A DNA stretch of 64,000 bases from Bartonella sp. AU16XJBT (GTDB taxonomy: Bacteria > Pseudomonadota > Alphaproteobacteria > Rhizobiales > Rhizobiaceae), in contig NZ_JAQITF010000005.1 in NCBI RefSeq assembly GCF_028618665.1, positions 97,517 to 161,516 on the forward strand. Reading direction: 5' to 3'. The notes beneath the pieces were generated by a model that was not told the origin of the DNA, searched no databases, and was given only the letters and a program-made list of their open reading frames with translations. The position numbers and the translations under genes are program-made. Shown piece after piece: positions 31,666-42,244 of the stretch. The first letter of the stretch is position 1, and every line of letters starts with the position of its first letter.

Positions 31666-32261
31666 AATATTTTCCCACTAAAATTCCAAGTCTAGCTACT
31701 TTAGGCGATAAATTTAAAATCGTACATTAAAAGAATAGAGCTACAAAGCTTCATTTTAAGTTAAAATCATATAATTTTTAAAAACTCTCTTCTAATTGCT
31801 CATTTATCATTCGTGTATTATTAATATAACATCTATTTCGTATGTTCTATTTTTATAATATATGATTTTTAAAGTGGAGCTTTAGGCACTCTAAATTTAA
31901 GTATTTTGAAATTATGTGATTTTAAAATTCTAATACCAGTGTCAGTGGAATGACTTCTTTGTCATTGAAATCATTGTAGATCACATGAGGATATAATTAA
32001 CTTACCGCTCGTACAAAACTTACCCTTAAGGAGAGAGCTTTAAATTATTTTTTCTTTTATACTGGAAAACAAAAACATTGCCTCTTAAGTGATATTATCA
32101 TTTTAGGCATGCAATAGCTTTAGATAATATATTTCTAATTCTTCACAAAATTAGATTCTTTACGTATGATAGCCATAAAATACTCAGTTTTAAAGCGTGA
32201 GTATTTTATGACCAATATTTAAATGGAATAAAAGATATAAAACAGAAAGCAAAAGAAGCAA
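31666..32261. other. intergenic region between rplI and dnaB
   Basis: These 596 bases are very AT-rich and have no frame worth calling. They contain a perfect 13-base inverted repeat close to the rplI end and presumably the dnaB promoter. Confidence 0.45.
32174..32210. terminator. perfect inverted repeat downstream of rplI
   Basis: CATAAAATACTCA (32174-32186) and TGAGTATTTTATG (32198-32210) form a 13-pair stem with an 11-base loop, 51 bases after the rplI stop on the minus strand. No T run follows on that strand, so it could be a factor-dependent terminator, an RNA-stabilising hairpin or a protein site. Confidence 0.45.
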
Positions 32262-32858
32262 TTAAACTTCTTGATGAGAATTGTTTATATCGTTGTCATT
32301 AATTTCTTCTCCCAATAATTCTTCCTGATTTTCTTCTAATATTTCTTCTTGAATATTATATATTTCTTCAGAAGAAGTAAGAGTTTCACCTTCTGCTTGG
32401 CGTTGCGCTTCACTGGTGGAACGTGCAACGTTAATAACCACAGAAATTTGAACTTCAGGATGGAGGCTAAGAGTAATCGTATGAAGACCGATCATTTTTA
32501 TTGGATGATTAAGTTCAATTTGATTTCGCCCAATAGAGAATCCTTCATCTGTTATGATTTCAGCAATATCACGCGTTGACACAGATCCATAAAGTTGTCC
32601 TGTTTCACCAGCAGAACGAACAGCAATAAATGATTGACCATCAAGTTTTTCAGCAATTTTTTGTGCTTCGCTTTTGCGTTCAAGATTACGTGCTTCAAGT
32701 TGTGCACGTTGAATCTCAAAATGTTTTTTATTAGCTTCATTTGCGCGTAAAGCTTTACCTTGAGGCAAGAGAAAATTACGTGCATAACCATCTTTCACTG
32801 AGACAATATCACCCATCTGACCAAGACGAGGAATGCGCTCAAGTAGAATAATATCCAT
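32262..32858 (-). CDS. rplI: 50S ribosomal protein L9
   Basis: The 198-residue protein starts [30 protein letters not shown], the standard N-terminal domain of bL9. The central helix and C-terminal domain follow, with an acidic tail of about 45 residues ([17 protein letters not shown]) longer than in E. coli. ATG 32858 has AAAGGAA upstream; the frame back to 32933 overlaps the DUF2232 gene and is not coding. Confidence 0.95.
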   Translation of the reverse strand: MDIILLERIPRLGQMGDIVSVKDGYARNFLLPQGKALRANEANKKHFEIQRAQLEARNLERKSEAQKIAEKLDGQSFIAVRSAGETGQLYGSVSTRDIAEIITDEGFSIGRNQIELNHPIKMIGLHTITLSLHPEVQISVVINVARSTSEAQRQAEGETLTSSEEIYNIQEEILEENQEELLGEEINDNDINNSHQEV

Positions 32859-32884
32859 AGTTTTTTCCTTTCGAACAAATAAAT

Positions 32885-33865
32885 TTAGGGAAGTCTTTTG
32901 CGTGATTGAAAGTTGTATTGAATAGCAGCCCAAATACCCATCAAAATCATCAAGACAGAAATAGGCGGGAAAAAAACGACAGTTAAAATAGCAATATAAA
33001 CAAGAGAAAGTATAATAATCCGACCGTTGACGCCTTTTGTGATATTGTGAAGATAGGCTAGACCGCTAATTAATATGATGACAGTATAGGCAGAACTAAA
33101 GACACATGTCCCCAAATTAAGAGAACCACTCAATTCAGTCATTGATGCGATGGAAACAACAATGAAAATAACAATTCCAGAAATTGGCAGGCGAAAAGTT
33201 GTACTCCAATCATCTCGAGGTCTTTTCAGCCACTTCATGTACTGGGCTGTTATCATTGAAAAATAAAGATTACCAATGAGAAAAATCAAACTATAAACTA
33301 TCAGAGCGATAGCTGCTAAAGTTGCAGCATGCGCCATTAAAAACTCACGAACATTAAGTATATTATCTTCTTTTAATAACTGCAATTGTTGTAGAGCTTG
33401 TATTATGTTTTCAATGATCCCTTGTGCAATGAGGGAGGTGTCTGTCGCAGCTTTCACATAGAGTCCAATGAAGGTGACAATAAGAGCAATAAAGTTGGTT
33501 AAATGAAAAATAACGGATGATAATGGGTACCATATCAGTGTGTTTTCCTTTTGCGCTGGTCGCGCAAGTCCAAGGAGCCAAGAGGCATAAACAGCGGGAA
33601 GAAAAGATAACAGCATAAGCCCAAGAGCAATATAGATATCCGTGGCTATGACAAGAATAACAGTCGCACTTATTAAGGCAACAAAGCTGGCAAATGTTCC
33701 TTGACCAAATGCAACAATAAAAATTGGCAATGAAAGAAAGCAGCCAAGAAGAAGAGAAAAAGCGGGAGCTATATTGGCAACACTGAAGATTGCCATGCCT
33801 ATCACAACAGCAAACAATCCAGCTAAAACACCGGTTAATATCTCATAAGTACGATTTTCTTTCAT
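32885..33865 (-). CDS. DUF2232 membrane protein
   Basis: This 326-residue protein has about eight hydrophobic segments and lies between rpsR and rplI, the place where alphaproteobacteria carry a DUF2232 (YybS-like) gene. The function is unknown. Its position inside a ribosomal-protein operon is conserved, but the operon gap to rpsR is about 150 bases. Nothing in the sequence suggests decay. Confidence 0.78.
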   Translation of the reverse strand: MKENRTYEILTGVLAGLFAVVIGMAIFSVANIAPAFSLLLGCFLSLPIFIVAFGQGTFASFVALISATVILVIATDIYIALGLMLLSFLPAVYASWLLGLARPAQKENTLIWYPLSSVIFHLTNFIALIVTFIGLYVKAATDTSLIAQGIIENIIQALQQLQLLKEDNILNVREFLMAHAATLAAIALIVYSLIFLIGNLYFSMITAQYMKWLKRPRDDWSTTFRLPISGIVIFIVVSIASMTELSGSLNLGTCVFSSAYTVIILISGLAYLHNITKGVNGRIIILSLVYIAILTVVFFPPISVLMILMGIWAAIQYNFQSRKRLP

Positions 33866-34017
33866 TTATTGCTGTCCTGCTTTCTGCAGTTAGAGGCATA
33901 TCACTACCTCAACTTTTATATTTAAGAGCTTAACATAGGATACAATAAGCTATTTTTCTAAACCATAAAAGAAAAGCAACTGGAGAATTTCTCCAATTGC
34001 TAGAATGTCTTGATTGT

Positions 34018-34266
34018 TTACTTTATAACGTATGGAAGTAAGCCTAAAAAGCGAGCGCGTTTGATAGCGTTAGCTAATTCACGCTGTTTTTTCTGACTAA
34101 CAGCCGTAATTCGTGAAGGAACAATTTTCCCACGTTCAGAAATATAACGTTGTAACAATTTGATATCTTTATAATCAATTTTGGGCGCATTAGCCCCCGA
34201 AAAAGGACATGTTTTACGACGACGATGAAAAGGGCGACGTGCAGAGTTTTGATTCGTATCAGTCAT
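34018..34266 (-). CDS. rpsR: 30S ribosomal protein S18
   Basis: The 82-residue basic protein has [29 protein letters not shown], the core of bS18. ATG 34266 was chosen; ATG 34269 lies directly before it. The start overlaps the rpsF stop (ATGATGA region), so the S6 and S18 partners are translated in a coupled way, matching their joint binding to 16S rRNA. Confidence 0.96.
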   Translation of the reverse strand: MTDTNQNSARRPFHRRRKTCPFSGANAPKIDYKDIKLLQRYISERGKIVPSRITAVSQKKQRELANAIKRARFLGLLPYVIK

Positions 34267-34673
34267 CATTCTACCCCTTCTATAGCATTTTCACGTTGAC
34301 GACGTGGGGAACGGGAGCGCTCTTCATCTTGACCACTATGCGCATTGCGATCAAGATGTGAAAGCATTGCAGATTTTTCTTTTTCGTGTTTTTCTACACG
34401 AATGGTCATGTAGCGCAAAATATCTTCATTGATTCGCATTTGACGCTCCATTTCAGCAATTGCTGCAGCTGGTGCATCAATATTGACCAATACATAATAA
34501 GCTTTACGGTTTTTACGAATACGATAAGCAAGAGGACGAAGTCCCCAATTTTCTACGCGCCCAACTTTTCCACCGTGCGTTTCAATGACACCTTTGTAAA
34601 GACTTAAAAGTTCATCAACTTGCTGCGGTGCAATGTCTTGTCGGGCAAGGAACATATGTTCATAAAGAGCCAT
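34266..34673 (-). CDS. rpsF: 30S ribosomal protein S6
   Basis: The 135-residue protein starts [22 protein letters not shown] and contains the [19 protein letters not shown] block of bS6. The C-terminal 40 residues are charged and variable, as usual. ATG 34673 follows an AAAGGC ribosome site; the longer frame to 34691 only reads through that site. It heads the rpsF-rpsR-DUF2232-rplI group. Confidence 0.95.
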   Translation of the reverse strand: MALYEHMFLARQDIAPQQVDELLSLYKGVIETHGGKVGRVENWGLRPLAYRIRKNRKAYYVLVNIDAPAAAIAEMERQMRINEDILRYMTIRVEKHEKEKSAMLSHLDRNAHSGQDEERSRSPRRQRENAIEGVE

Positions 34674-35019
34674 TGTTTTGCCTTTCTTCAATTAAATCTT
34701 ACCGGTTTTAGCGCAAAGCCTCTGCGACTTGTCTTTTTGGGAGATCCAAAGAAGAAAGGACGCGTTTACGATTTGAGACATCTCAGAGCGGAGACACGGG
34801 AGGCCGGAAACATTGTATTTCCTACTGATATTTTACAGCCCTCCGTTCAACCTCCAGCTAAAGTGCCGGCAACGAACATTTCATATCTACAAGTTATCTT
34901 TTAAAATAGCAAGTTTATACACATAAAAAAATAGATTTATTAAATCTTGATATATTTTCAATATATTTCCCTCTTCTATAAAGAGATAGTGCTGTAACAT
35001 ACAGCTAAAGGAGAGAAAA
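34674..35019 (-). promoter_or_regulatory. rpsF leader region, possible S6:S18 autoregulatory site
   Basis: About 346 bases separate rpsF from the divergent PAP2 gene. The 170 bases before rpsF are clearly less AT-rich than other gaps here and contain several G/C-rich stretches that could fold, including GCAGAGGCTTTGCGC and an ACCGG about 30 bases before the start. Many bacteria control rpsF by an S6:S18-binding hairpin with a bulged CCG. That this is such a site is a guess. Confidence 0.3.
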
Positions 35020-35607
35020 ATGGATTTTTTAAACCAGATTGATGTGACACTTTTTAAGATGTTTGTCGGTAATCATCAGTCTTGGTCAATTCTAGTTTTG
35101 TTTAGTATTTTTTGTGCAAAGTTTTTAATTTACATGATTCCTCTTCATCTTTGTGTGTTGTGGTTTTGTGGTGGAGAAAGGGAACGATGTGTCGTGCTAA
35201 GCATTTGCATGAGCATTTGTACTGCTCTTTTTATAGGTTATCTCATTTCTCTCATTTATTTTCATCCACGCCCATTCGTTGTAGGGCTGACAACACCACT
35301 GATTAAACACCGTGCAACGGCTTCTTTTCCTAGTAATCATGCCTTGACCATTGCATCTTATACAGCGAGCTTTTATTTTTACCGATACAAAGGTACTTTT
35401 AAATTTGCCGTTGTGTTTTTATGCTTGATCTCTTGGGCACGCATCTTTGTGGGTGTACATTATCCCTTTGATATTTTAGCAGGTACAATTTTAGGAAGTC
35501 TCGTAAGTTTGGGCGTTATTCAGTTTATAGCCCCCTATTTTCCTAAGTTTTTATATCAAATTCCACCCTTAAAATATAATTTGAAGAGAGATATTCGTTC
35601 TAAATAA
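35020..35607 (+). CDS. PAP2-family phosphatase
   Basis: This 195-residue membrane protein has the three PAP2 phosphatase motifs: HPRPF (82-86), SFPSNH (102-107) and ARIFVGVHYPFD (140-151) with His107, Arg141, His147 and Asp151. The closest role by layout is an undecaprenyl-diphosphatase of the BcrC kind, which recycles the lipid carrier for cell-wall synthesis, but a lipid A or phosphatidylglycerol phosphatase cannot be ruled out. It lies 77 bases before fabD. Confidence 0.82.
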   Translation: MDFLNQIDVTLFKMFVGNHQSWSILVLFSIFCAKFLIYMIPLHLCVLWFCGGERERCVVLSICMSICTALFIGYLISLIYFHPRPFVVGLTTPLIKHRATASFPSNHALTIASYTASFYFYRYKGTFKFAVVFLCLISWARIFVGVHYPFDILAGTILGSLVSLGVIQFIAPYFPKFLYQIPPLKYNLKRDIRSK

Positions 35608-35684
35608 AGCACTTTATCTTGACTTTTTGCGGAAGAATAAGGTCAAAAGAAAATCATTTAATGGCACAATTGAGGAGTCGATTA

Positions 35685-36629
35685 ATGGGTGCAGCTTTTA
35701 TTTTTCCAGGGCAAGGGAGTCAACTTGTTGGGATGGGGAAGGCGCTTACAGAGCAATTTTTGGTGGCGCGAATGGTTTTCGAGGAAGTTGATGATGCTTT
35801 GGGTGAGAAATTATCAGAGATCATTTTTGAAGGTCCAGCAGATGTTTTAATGTTAACAGCCAATGCACAACCAGCATTAATGGCTGTATCCATGGCTGTC
35901 ATTCGTGTGATGGAACAATTAGGGCTTCGTATAGAAGAAAAGGTAAAGTTTGTTGCCGGTCATTCTTTAGGCGAATATTCGGCTCTTTGTGCTGCTGGTG
36001 CATTGAGTCTCACCGATACGGCAAAGCTTTTGCGCATTCGTGGCAATGCCATGCAGGCTGCTGTTGCGGTTGGTGAAGGCTCTATGGCAGCACTTATCGG
36101 TTTGGAAGAGCACGTTGTGGAAGAAATTTGCAAAATTGTTTCTGGAGAAGGACTATGCCAGATTGCTAATGATAATGGTGGTGGGCAAATTGTTATTTCA
36201 GGTGAAGCAAAAGCCGTTGAGGCAGCGGTAGAGCTTGCATCAACAAAAGGTGCAAAACGTGCACTTCTCCTTCCGGTGTCTGCTCCTTTTCATTCGTCTT
36301 TAATGCAGCCTGCTGCGGATGCCATGAAGAAAGCACTTTTGACTGTTAACAAAAACGCCCCTATTGTTCCTTTGATTGCCAATGTTTCTGTTGCACCAGA
36401 AAGCGATCCTGAGCGTATTGCTACTCTTCTTGTTCAACAAGTGACTGGGAGGGTGCGGTGGCGTGAAACAATAGAATGGATCGGTGCTAATGGGGTTGAT
36501 GCGCTTTTTGAAGTTGGTTCTGGAAAAGTATTAACAGGTTTAACGCGCCGTATTAACAAGGATATAAAGGGGGTAACAATTGGAACAGTTGATGAAATAG
36601 AATCAGCGCTAGGGATGCTTGGCGTTTAA
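35685..36629 (+). CDS. fabD: malonyl-CoA-ACP transacylase
   Basis: FabD loads malonate on acyl carrier protein. From ATG 35685 (GAGGAG seven bases upstream) the protein has 314 residues, with FPGQGSQ at 7-13, catalytic Ser94 in GHSLGEY and His203 in APFHSSLM. The frame extends to 35619 but those residues do not fit the family. It starts the fabD-fabG-acpP-fabF cluster for fatty-acid elongation. Confidence 0.95.
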   Translation: MGAAFIFPGQGSQLVGMGKALTEQFLVARMVFEEVDDALGEKLSEIIFEGPADVLMLTANAQPALMAVSMAVIRVMEQLGLRIEEKVKFVAGHSLGEYSALCAAGALSLTDTAKLLRIRGNAMQAAVAVGEGSMAALIGLEEHVVEEICKIVSGEGLCQIANDNGGGQIVISGEAKAVEAAVELASTKGAKRALLLPVSAPFHSSLMQPAADAMKKALLTVNKNAPIVPLIANVSVAPESDPERIATLLVQQVTGRVRWRETIEWIGANGVDALFEVGSGKVLTGLTRRINKDIKGVTIGTVDEIESALGMLGV

Positions 36630-36648
36630 TCTATAAGGAGTTAAAAAA

Positions 36649-37386
36649 ATGTTTAGATTAACAGGACGTAAAGCTCTTGTAACGGGGGCATCAGGAGGAA
36701 TTGGTGAGGCAATTGCACGTTGTTTCCATGCACAAGGCGCCATTGTTGGGCTTCATGGAACACGTGAAGACAAGCTTAAAGAAGTGGCAGCAGAATTAGG
36801 ACAGAATGTTTTTGTGTTTCCCGCTAATCTTTCTGAACGTCAATCGATTAAACAATTGGCTGAAGTTGCAGAAAAAGAAATGGATGGTGTTGATATTTTG
36901 GTCAACAATGCGGGAATCACCAGGGATGGTCTTTTTGTGCGTATGCAAGATAAAGACTGGGATGAAGTTTTAGAAGTTAATCTAACAGCTGCTTCTCTTT
37001 TGACGCGTGAATTAACACATTTTATGATGCGTCGTCGTTATGGAAGGATTATTAATATCACATCAGTTGTTGGTGTTGTGGGAAATCCTGGACAAACGAA
37101 TTATTGTGCTGCAAAAGCAGGCTTGATAGGCTTTTCTAAAGCATTGGCACAAGAAATTGCTTCGCGAAACATTACTGTCAATTGTATTGCTCCAGGATTT
37201 ATTAAATCTGCAATGACAGATAAGCTTAATGAAAAGCAAAAAGAAGCTATTATGGCTGCGATTCCAATGAAGCGTATGGGGAGTGGGCAAGAAATAGCCA
37301 CTGCTGCTGTTTATCTAGCGAGCGATGAAGCGGCCTATATGACAGGTCAAACACTCCATATTAATGGTGGAATGGCAATGATTTAA
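36649..37386 (+). CDS. fabG: 3-oxoacyl-ACP reductase
   Basis: FabG reduces 3-oxoacyl-ACP with NADPH. The 245-residue SDR has TGASGGIGE (12-20), NNAGITRDG and the catalytic Ser139, Tyr152 and Lys156. The end GQTLHINGGMAMI is the usual C-terminus of FabG. It follows fabD after 19 bases with a good AAGGAG site. Confidence 0.95.
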   Translation: MFRLTGRKALVTGASGGIGEAIARCFHAQGAIVGLHGTREDKLKEVAAELGQNVFVFPANLSERQSIKQLAEVAEKEMDGVDILVNNAGITRDGLFVRMQDKDWDEVLEVNLTAASLLTRELTHFMMRRRYGRIINITSVVGVVGNPGQTNYCAAKAGLIGFSKALAQEIASRNITVNCIAPGFIKSAMTDKLNEKQKEAIMAAIPMKRMGSGQEIATAAVYLASDEAAYMTGQTLHINGGMAMI

Positions 37387-37647
37387 GTATTTTCTTGTAT
37401 TCCACATTGATTTATAAGCTGTATTATTTTAGATAGTAACGATTAAAATGAAAAGATGCGCTATTTCTTTAACTTGATCGTTGATCAATTGATGTCAGAA
37501 TGTCAGATTGGTTCATTTTGTAGGGGATATCCACAGGATGTTTTAAATCATTGCTAAAATCTTTTAAAGGAATGCATCTATTGCTTGATTAGATGAGCCG
37601 ATATAGTTAACCAAATTATAGGAAAATATAAATTCGAGGATTTCAAT

Positions 37648-37884
37648 ATGAGTGATACAGTAGAGCGCGTTAAAAAAATTATTGTGGAACATCTTGGGGT
37701 TAATGCTGATAAAGTCGTGGAAAATGCGAGCTTTATCGACGATCTAGGGGCTGATAGCCTTGATACCGTTGAACTCGTTATGGCTTTTGAAGAAGAATTT
37801 GGTGTAGAAATTCCAGATGAAGCTGCTGAAACGATTTTCACAGTTGGTGATGCAGTAAAGTTCATTGATAAAGCTTCTGCATAA
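37648..37884 (+). CDS. acpP: acyl carrier protein
   Basis: The 78-residue acidic protein has the phosphopantetheine site DSLD with Ser37 (in [12 protein letters not shown]). It carries growing fatty acids and is activated by AcpS (8144). The 261-base gap before it, longer than others in the cluster, probably holds its own promoter, as acpP needs high expression. Confidence 0.97.
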   Translation: MSDTVERVKKIIVEHLGVNADKVVENASFIDDLGADSLDTVELVMAFEEEFGVEIPDEAAETIFTVGDAVKFIDKASA

Positions 37885-37985
37885 TTACCAAAGGGCAAAG
37901 GCACTCATTGCTTTTGCCTGTATTCTTCGGAGTTCTTTTGAAAAGAGAGCTTTGAGAGCTGAAGTTTAGTTCAAGGTTAGAAGTT

Positions 37986-39248
37986 ATGAGACGTGTTGTT
38001 GTTACTGGTTTAGGATTGGTATCTCCATTGGCTGGTAATATTGAATATAGTTGGAAACGACTTCTTGAAGGGAGAAGTGGTGTTCGGCGTATTACTGAAT
38101 TTGATGTGTCCGATTTGCCATGCCAGATTGCAGCGCGTATCCCTGTAGGGGACGGAACAGAGGGCACTTATAATGCTGATTTGTATATGGAACCTAAAGA
38201 GCAACGGAAGGTTGATGCATTTATTGTTTATGCAATGGCTGCTGCTAACCAAGCACTTGCAGATGCTGAATGGTTTCCTAAGAATGATGAAGATCAGATT
38301 TGTACAGGGGTATTAATTGGTTCGGGGATTGGGGGGATTGAGGGCATTGTTGAAGCTGGTTATACGCTTCGTGATAAAGGTCCGCGTCGTGTTTCTCCTT
38401 TTTTTATTCCAGGTCGTTTGATTAATCTTGCTTCTGGTTATGTGTCCATTCAATATGGTTTACGGGGGCCTAATCATTCGGTTGTGACGGCTTGTTCGAC
38501 AGGAGCCCATGCGATCGGTGATGCGACACGTTTGATTATGTTCGGTGATGCAGATGTTATGGTGGCAGGGGGGGCCGAATCTCCGATAAATCGGATATCT
38601 CTCGCGGGCTTTTCTGCTTGTAGAGCTCTTTCTACTTGTCGCAATGATGATCCTGAACGGGCCTCACGTCCTTATGATGCTGATCGTGATGGTTTTGTGA
38701 TGGGGGAGGGAGCGGCGGTTGTTGTTTTAGAAGAACTGGAACATGCTAAAAAACGAGGAGCACGTATTTATGCTGAGGTTATCGGCTATGGTTTATCGGG
38801 TGATGCTTACCACATTACAGCGCCTTCAGAAAGTGGTGAAGGGGCTCAGCGTAGTATGATGGCCGCTCTTAAGCGCGCACAAGTGAATGTGAGTGAACTT
38901 GATTATATTAATGCTCATGGTACATCAACGATGGCTGATTCCATAGAGCTAGCAGCTGTTGAGCGTGTTTTAGGGAATTATGCACCACAAGTTTCTATGT
39001 CATCAACCAAATCCTCTATCGGGCATTTACTTGGTGCAGCCGGTGCTGCTGAGGCTATTTTTTGTATTTTAGCTATACGGGATAACATAGCGCCAGCGAC
39101 ACTTAATCTTGACAACCCATCGATTGAAACGAAAATTGATCTTGTCCCGCACAAACCACGTGAACGAAAGATTGATACGATTCTTTCCAATTCTTTTGGA
39201 TTTGGTGGGACAAATGCATCGTTGGTGATGCAGCGTTTTAGGGGATAA
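37986..39248 (+). CDS. fabF: beta-ketoacyl-ACP synthase II
   Basis: FabF extends acyl chains by condensing them with malonyl-ACP. The 420-residue protein has the Cys-His-His triad: Cys170 in TACSTGAHA, His311 in NAHGTST and His347 in SSIGHLLGAAG. The C-terminal FGFGGTNASLV block is complete. A G7 run lies inside it near 38568-38574. It is followed by mltG, the usual order. Confidence 0.95.
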   Translation: MRRVVVTGLGLVSPLAGNIEYSWKRLLEGRSGVRRITEFDVSDLPCQIAARIPVGDGTEGTYNADLYMEPKEQRKVDAFIVYAMAAANQALADAEWFPKNDEDQICTGVLIGSGIGGIEGIVEAGYTLRDKGPRRVSPFFIPGRLINLASGYVSIQYGLRGPNHSVVTACSTGAHAIGDATRLIMFGDADVMVAGGAESPINRISLAGFSACRALSTCRNDDPERASRPYDADRDGFVMGEGAAVVVLEELEHAKKRGARIYAEVIGYGLSGDAYHITAPSESGEGAQRSMMAALKRAQVNVSELDYINAHGTSTMADSIELAAVERVLGNYAPQVSMSSTKSSIGHLLGAAGAAEAIFCILAIRDNIAPATLNLDNPSIETKIDLVPHKPRERKIDTILSNSFGFGGTNASLVMQRFRG

Positions 39249-39391
39249 TAAGTATTTTTATTTAATTTCTGCTTAAGAAGTTATAATATTGTCCTTAATC
39301 GCTTTTGAGGGGTTATGTCTGATGTGAAAAATGGAAAATCATTAAAGGACATAAGTGATTCCTCTTTGAATCATTGAGCAGATAGTTAGGC

Positions 39392-40423
39392 ATGTTAACA
39401 CATAAAAAACAAAAGAAATCATCTATCGTCCGTAATCCATTGGTCATTCTTGGTCATTTTTTTCTCATGCTGATTGTGATTATTCTTTTCGGCATAAGTA
39501 TTCCTCTTTATATTGGAAAAAGTATTTTTGAAGAAAAGGGAAAAATTGAGGAAGAACAAGTTATTCTTATCAGTCCTGGCACAGGAATTCGTGAAATTGC
39601 TTCATTACTAGAAAAACGTGGTTTCATTCGATCATCAGATATTTTTGTTTATGGGGTTGGCTATCACAAAAACACAAGTCACCTGAAGGCTGGTGAATAT
39701 TTAATTCCAGCCCATGCTTCAATGCAGGATATTATGGATATTCTTGTGAAAGGAAAATCCATTGAGTATGCCTTTACAGTACCGGAAGGTTTAACGGTTC
39801 AGCAAGTTTTCGATCGTTTAGCGGCAAATGAAATTTTGATTGGGGACCTTCCAAAAGTTTTGCCTCCAGAGGGCTATTTGATGACGGATACTGTTCGCTT
39901 TATTCGGGGGACAACACGTAAAGAAATTATAAACAGATTGTATGAGGGACAGAAAAAATTAATTCATGCGATATGGGCTACGCGTTCACTTGATTTACCC
40001 ATTAAATCAATTGATGAATTTGTCATATTGGCCTCAATTGTTGAAAAAGAAACAGGTGTTGCAGCAGAGAGGCCAATGGTTGCTGCGGTATTTTATAACC
40101 GCCTTGCAAAGCATATGCGTCTTCAATCGGATCCAACGGTAATTTATGGTCTCTTTGGAGGAAAAGGAAAGCCATCGGGACGTGCGATTTACCGTTCAGA
40201 TCTTGAGAAGGAAACACCCTATAATACTTATAAAATTAATGGTTTGCCCCCAACAGCTATTGCAAATCCAGGTCGCGATTCTTTGAAAGCGGTGGCACAT
40301 CCACCAAGCAGTGATGCGCTTTATTTTGTTGCAGATGGTTCAGGAGGACATGTTTTCTCTCGAACCTTAGAAGAACATAATATGAATGTTCACAAATGGC
40401 GAGAATTAAAGGCAAGACATTGA
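39392..40423 (+). CDS. mltG: endolytic transglycosylase MltG
   Basis: MltG cuts nascent glycan strands in the inner membrane and sets their length. A single membrane segment at about 15-37 is followed by a LysM-like region and the catalytic domain with Glu218 in ASIVEKET, then FYNRL and LQSDPTVIYG. The 343-residue length is normal for this lineage. It lies between fabF and gmk, where related genomes often also carry yicC. Confidence 0.92.
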   Translation: MLTHKKQKKSSIVRNPLVILGHFFLMLIVIILFGISIPLYIGKSIFEEKGKIEEEQVILISPGTGIREIASLLEKRGFIRSSDIFVYGVGYHKNTSHLKAGEYLIPAHASMQDIMDILVKGKSIEYAFTVPEGLTVQQVFDRLAANEILIGDLPKVLPPEGYLMTDTVRFIRGTTRKEIINRLYEGQKKLIHAIWATRSLDLPIKSIDEFVILASIVEKETGVAAERPMVAAVFYNRLAKHMRLQSDPTVIYGLFGGKGKPSGRAIYRSDLEKETPYNTYKINGLPPTAIANPGRDSLKAVAHPPSSDALYFVADGSGGHVFSRTLEEHNMNVHKWRELKARH

Positions 40424-40716
40424 TTTATAATGATACCGCATTTTTTGACATCGTAAATGAAAGCCCCCAATATAGTAAGATTTTTCTACTTAAACTTTTG
40501 ATGAGAATGATAAAAAATGATTTTCTTGTATGTTACAAGTAGGATGAGCGTATAGATACAAAATATTTAAGAGATAAATTAATATATTTCTGATAAATTA
40601 TCTCAATAAAAGTGTAGAATAATATTGAGAACGGCTAAAAAAATTGATTAGGGAAAAGTTTAGATAATGTATCGTCCAAATTTTGAAGAAAAATTTATAC
40701 AAAGTAGAGTGGTGTA

Positions 40717-41382
40717 ATGACAGTCATTGAAAGTGAATTGAATACTCTAAAAACAAAACAACGCCGCGGTTTTTTATTTATTCTCTCTTCACCTTCAGGT
40801 GCTGGTAAATCAACAATTTCGAGGTTGCTTTTAAAAGATGGACACTTAGAGCTTTCTGTCAGTGTGACCACAAGGAAAAAGCGTTCCAGTGAAGTAAATG
40901 GACTCCACTATCACTTTATTTCCAAGGAAGAGTTTGACCATAAACGTGATAGAGATGAATTTATTGAATGGGCAGAAGTCCATGGGAATTATTATGGTAC
41001 GTTACGTGAAACTGTTGAAAATACATTGAGTGTTGGCCGTGATATGCTATTTGATATTGATTATCAAGGCACCAAGCAGATGCAAAAAAAGATGCCAGGA
41101 GACACCGTATCTGTTTTTATTCTTCCACCATCAATGAAAGAGCTTGTTTCGCGTTTACATCGTCGAGCAGAAGATAGTCAAGATATCATCAATTTACGAT
41201 TGGAAAATGCACGAACGGAGCTAACGCATTGGCGTTCTTATGATTATATTGTAATTAATGAGGATTTAGATCAGTCTTTATCTTTTATTAGGTCAATTTA
41301 TTTAGCTGAAACCGCAAAACGCGAGAGATGTGCTTTTCTTGAAACTTTTATTAATGAACTTATTTTTGAAAAGATTGATTAA
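40717..41382 (+). CDS. gmk: guanylate kinase
   Basis: Gmk phosphorylates GMP to GDP. The P-loop SPSGAGKS is at residues 25-32; [19 protein letters not shown] and [14 protein letters not shown] form the GMP-binding region. The 221 residues are complete. The 293-base gap before it contains no recognisable yicC. It converges with rsmA, with 31 bases between the stops. Confidence 0.95.
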   Translation: MTVIESELNTLKTKQRRGFLFILSSPSGAGKSTISRLLLKDGHLELSVSVTTRKKRSSEVNGLHYHFISKEEFDHKRDRDEFIEWAEVHGNYYGTLRETVENTLSVGRDMLFDIDYQGTKQMQKKMPGDTVSVFILPPSMKELVSRLHRRAEDSQDIINLRLENARTELTHWRSYDYIVINEDLDQSLSFIRSIYLAETAKRERCAFLETFINELIFEKID

Positions 41383-41413
41383 TATTTTTATTATTTTAAA
41401 AAAGTTATACTTT

Positions 41414-42244
41414 TTAGGTTATCAAATTCGCTATAGTCACAAATTCAGAAATTGAAAGTGTTTCAGCACGGCGAGTCCCATCAATTCCTGCCTTTTTTAA
41501 AAGAATTTCACCTCCAAGAGTTCTGAAATTTTGGCGAAGCATTTTTCGTCTTTGTCCAAAAGCGGTTTTTGTAATAAAGCTTAGTTTTTGCGCAGAGCAG
41601 ACAAGAGGTTGAGTTCGTGGAATGATATGAACAACGGAAGAAGTTATTTTAGGCGCTGGTATGAAGGCTTGAGGAGGAACATCAAAGGCAATTTTAGCCG
41701 TGGTACGCCAGCCAGTTAAAACACTAAGACGTCCATAATGAGAAGATTGAGGTTTAGCCGTAATTCGTTTGGCAACTTCACGTTGAAACATCAATGTCAT
41801 TGATTCATAAAAAGGGGGCCATGGTTCCACTAATAGCCAATTTAATAAGAGTTGCGTTCCAATATTATAAGGAAGATTGGCGATAATGCGTGGTTTTTCT
41901 GGGCTCGTTTCAAAGAGTTTTGAAAAATCTTGTTTCAGTGCATCATTACAAATAAGTTTTAATTGGTTCGGATAGTGCTTTTCTATTTCTAAGAGAGCCG
42001 GTATGCAGCGCTCATCGCGCTCTATTGCTGTTACAATAGCGCCCTTTGCTAGCAAGGCGCGTGTGAGTCCTCCAGGACCTGGACCAATTTCAAGAACAGG
42101 TTTTCCTTCTATATTGCCTGCTTGACGAGCAATTTTAGATGTTAAATTCAGATCAAAAAGGAAATTTTGCCCTAAAGATTTATGGGCTTGTAATCCATAT
42201 GTATCAATGATCTCACGCAGAGGAGGGAGATTATCTATTGGCAT
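41414..42244 (-). CDS. rsmA: 16S rRNA dimethyladenosine transferase
   Basis: RsmA (KsgA) dimethylates two adenines near the 3' end of 16S rRNA. The SAM motif [11 protein letters not shown] starts at residue 51 and the catalytic NLPYNIGT at 123. The start overlaps the pdxA end by ten bases, so the two are co-translated. The surA-pdxA-rsmA order is the same as in enterobacteria. Confidence 0.95.
   Translation of the reverse strand: MPIDNLPPLREIIDTYGLQAHKSLGQNFLFDLNLTSKIARQAGNIEGKPVLEIGPGPGGLTRALLAKGAIVTAIERDERCIPALLEIEKHYPNQLKLICNDALKQDFSKLFETSPEKPRIIANLPYNIGTQLLLNWLLVEPWPPFYESMTLMFQREVAKRITAKPQSSHYGRLSVLTGWRTTAKIAFDVPPQAFIPAPKITSSVVHIIPRTQPLVCSAQKLSFITKTAFGQRRKMLRQNFRTLGGEILLKKAGIDGTRRAETLSISEFVTIANLIT

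Noticed and set aside
34620-34904. Plus-strand frame of 94 codons opposite the rpsF start
   Set aside because: It lies antisense to rpsF and its leader. The charged stretch looks protein-like, but no family is recognised and the leader explanation is simpler.
38568-38574. G7 run inside fabF as a phase-variation site
   Set aside because: fabF is a core gene, so switching it off would be harmful; it shows that G7 alone is weak evidence in this genome.
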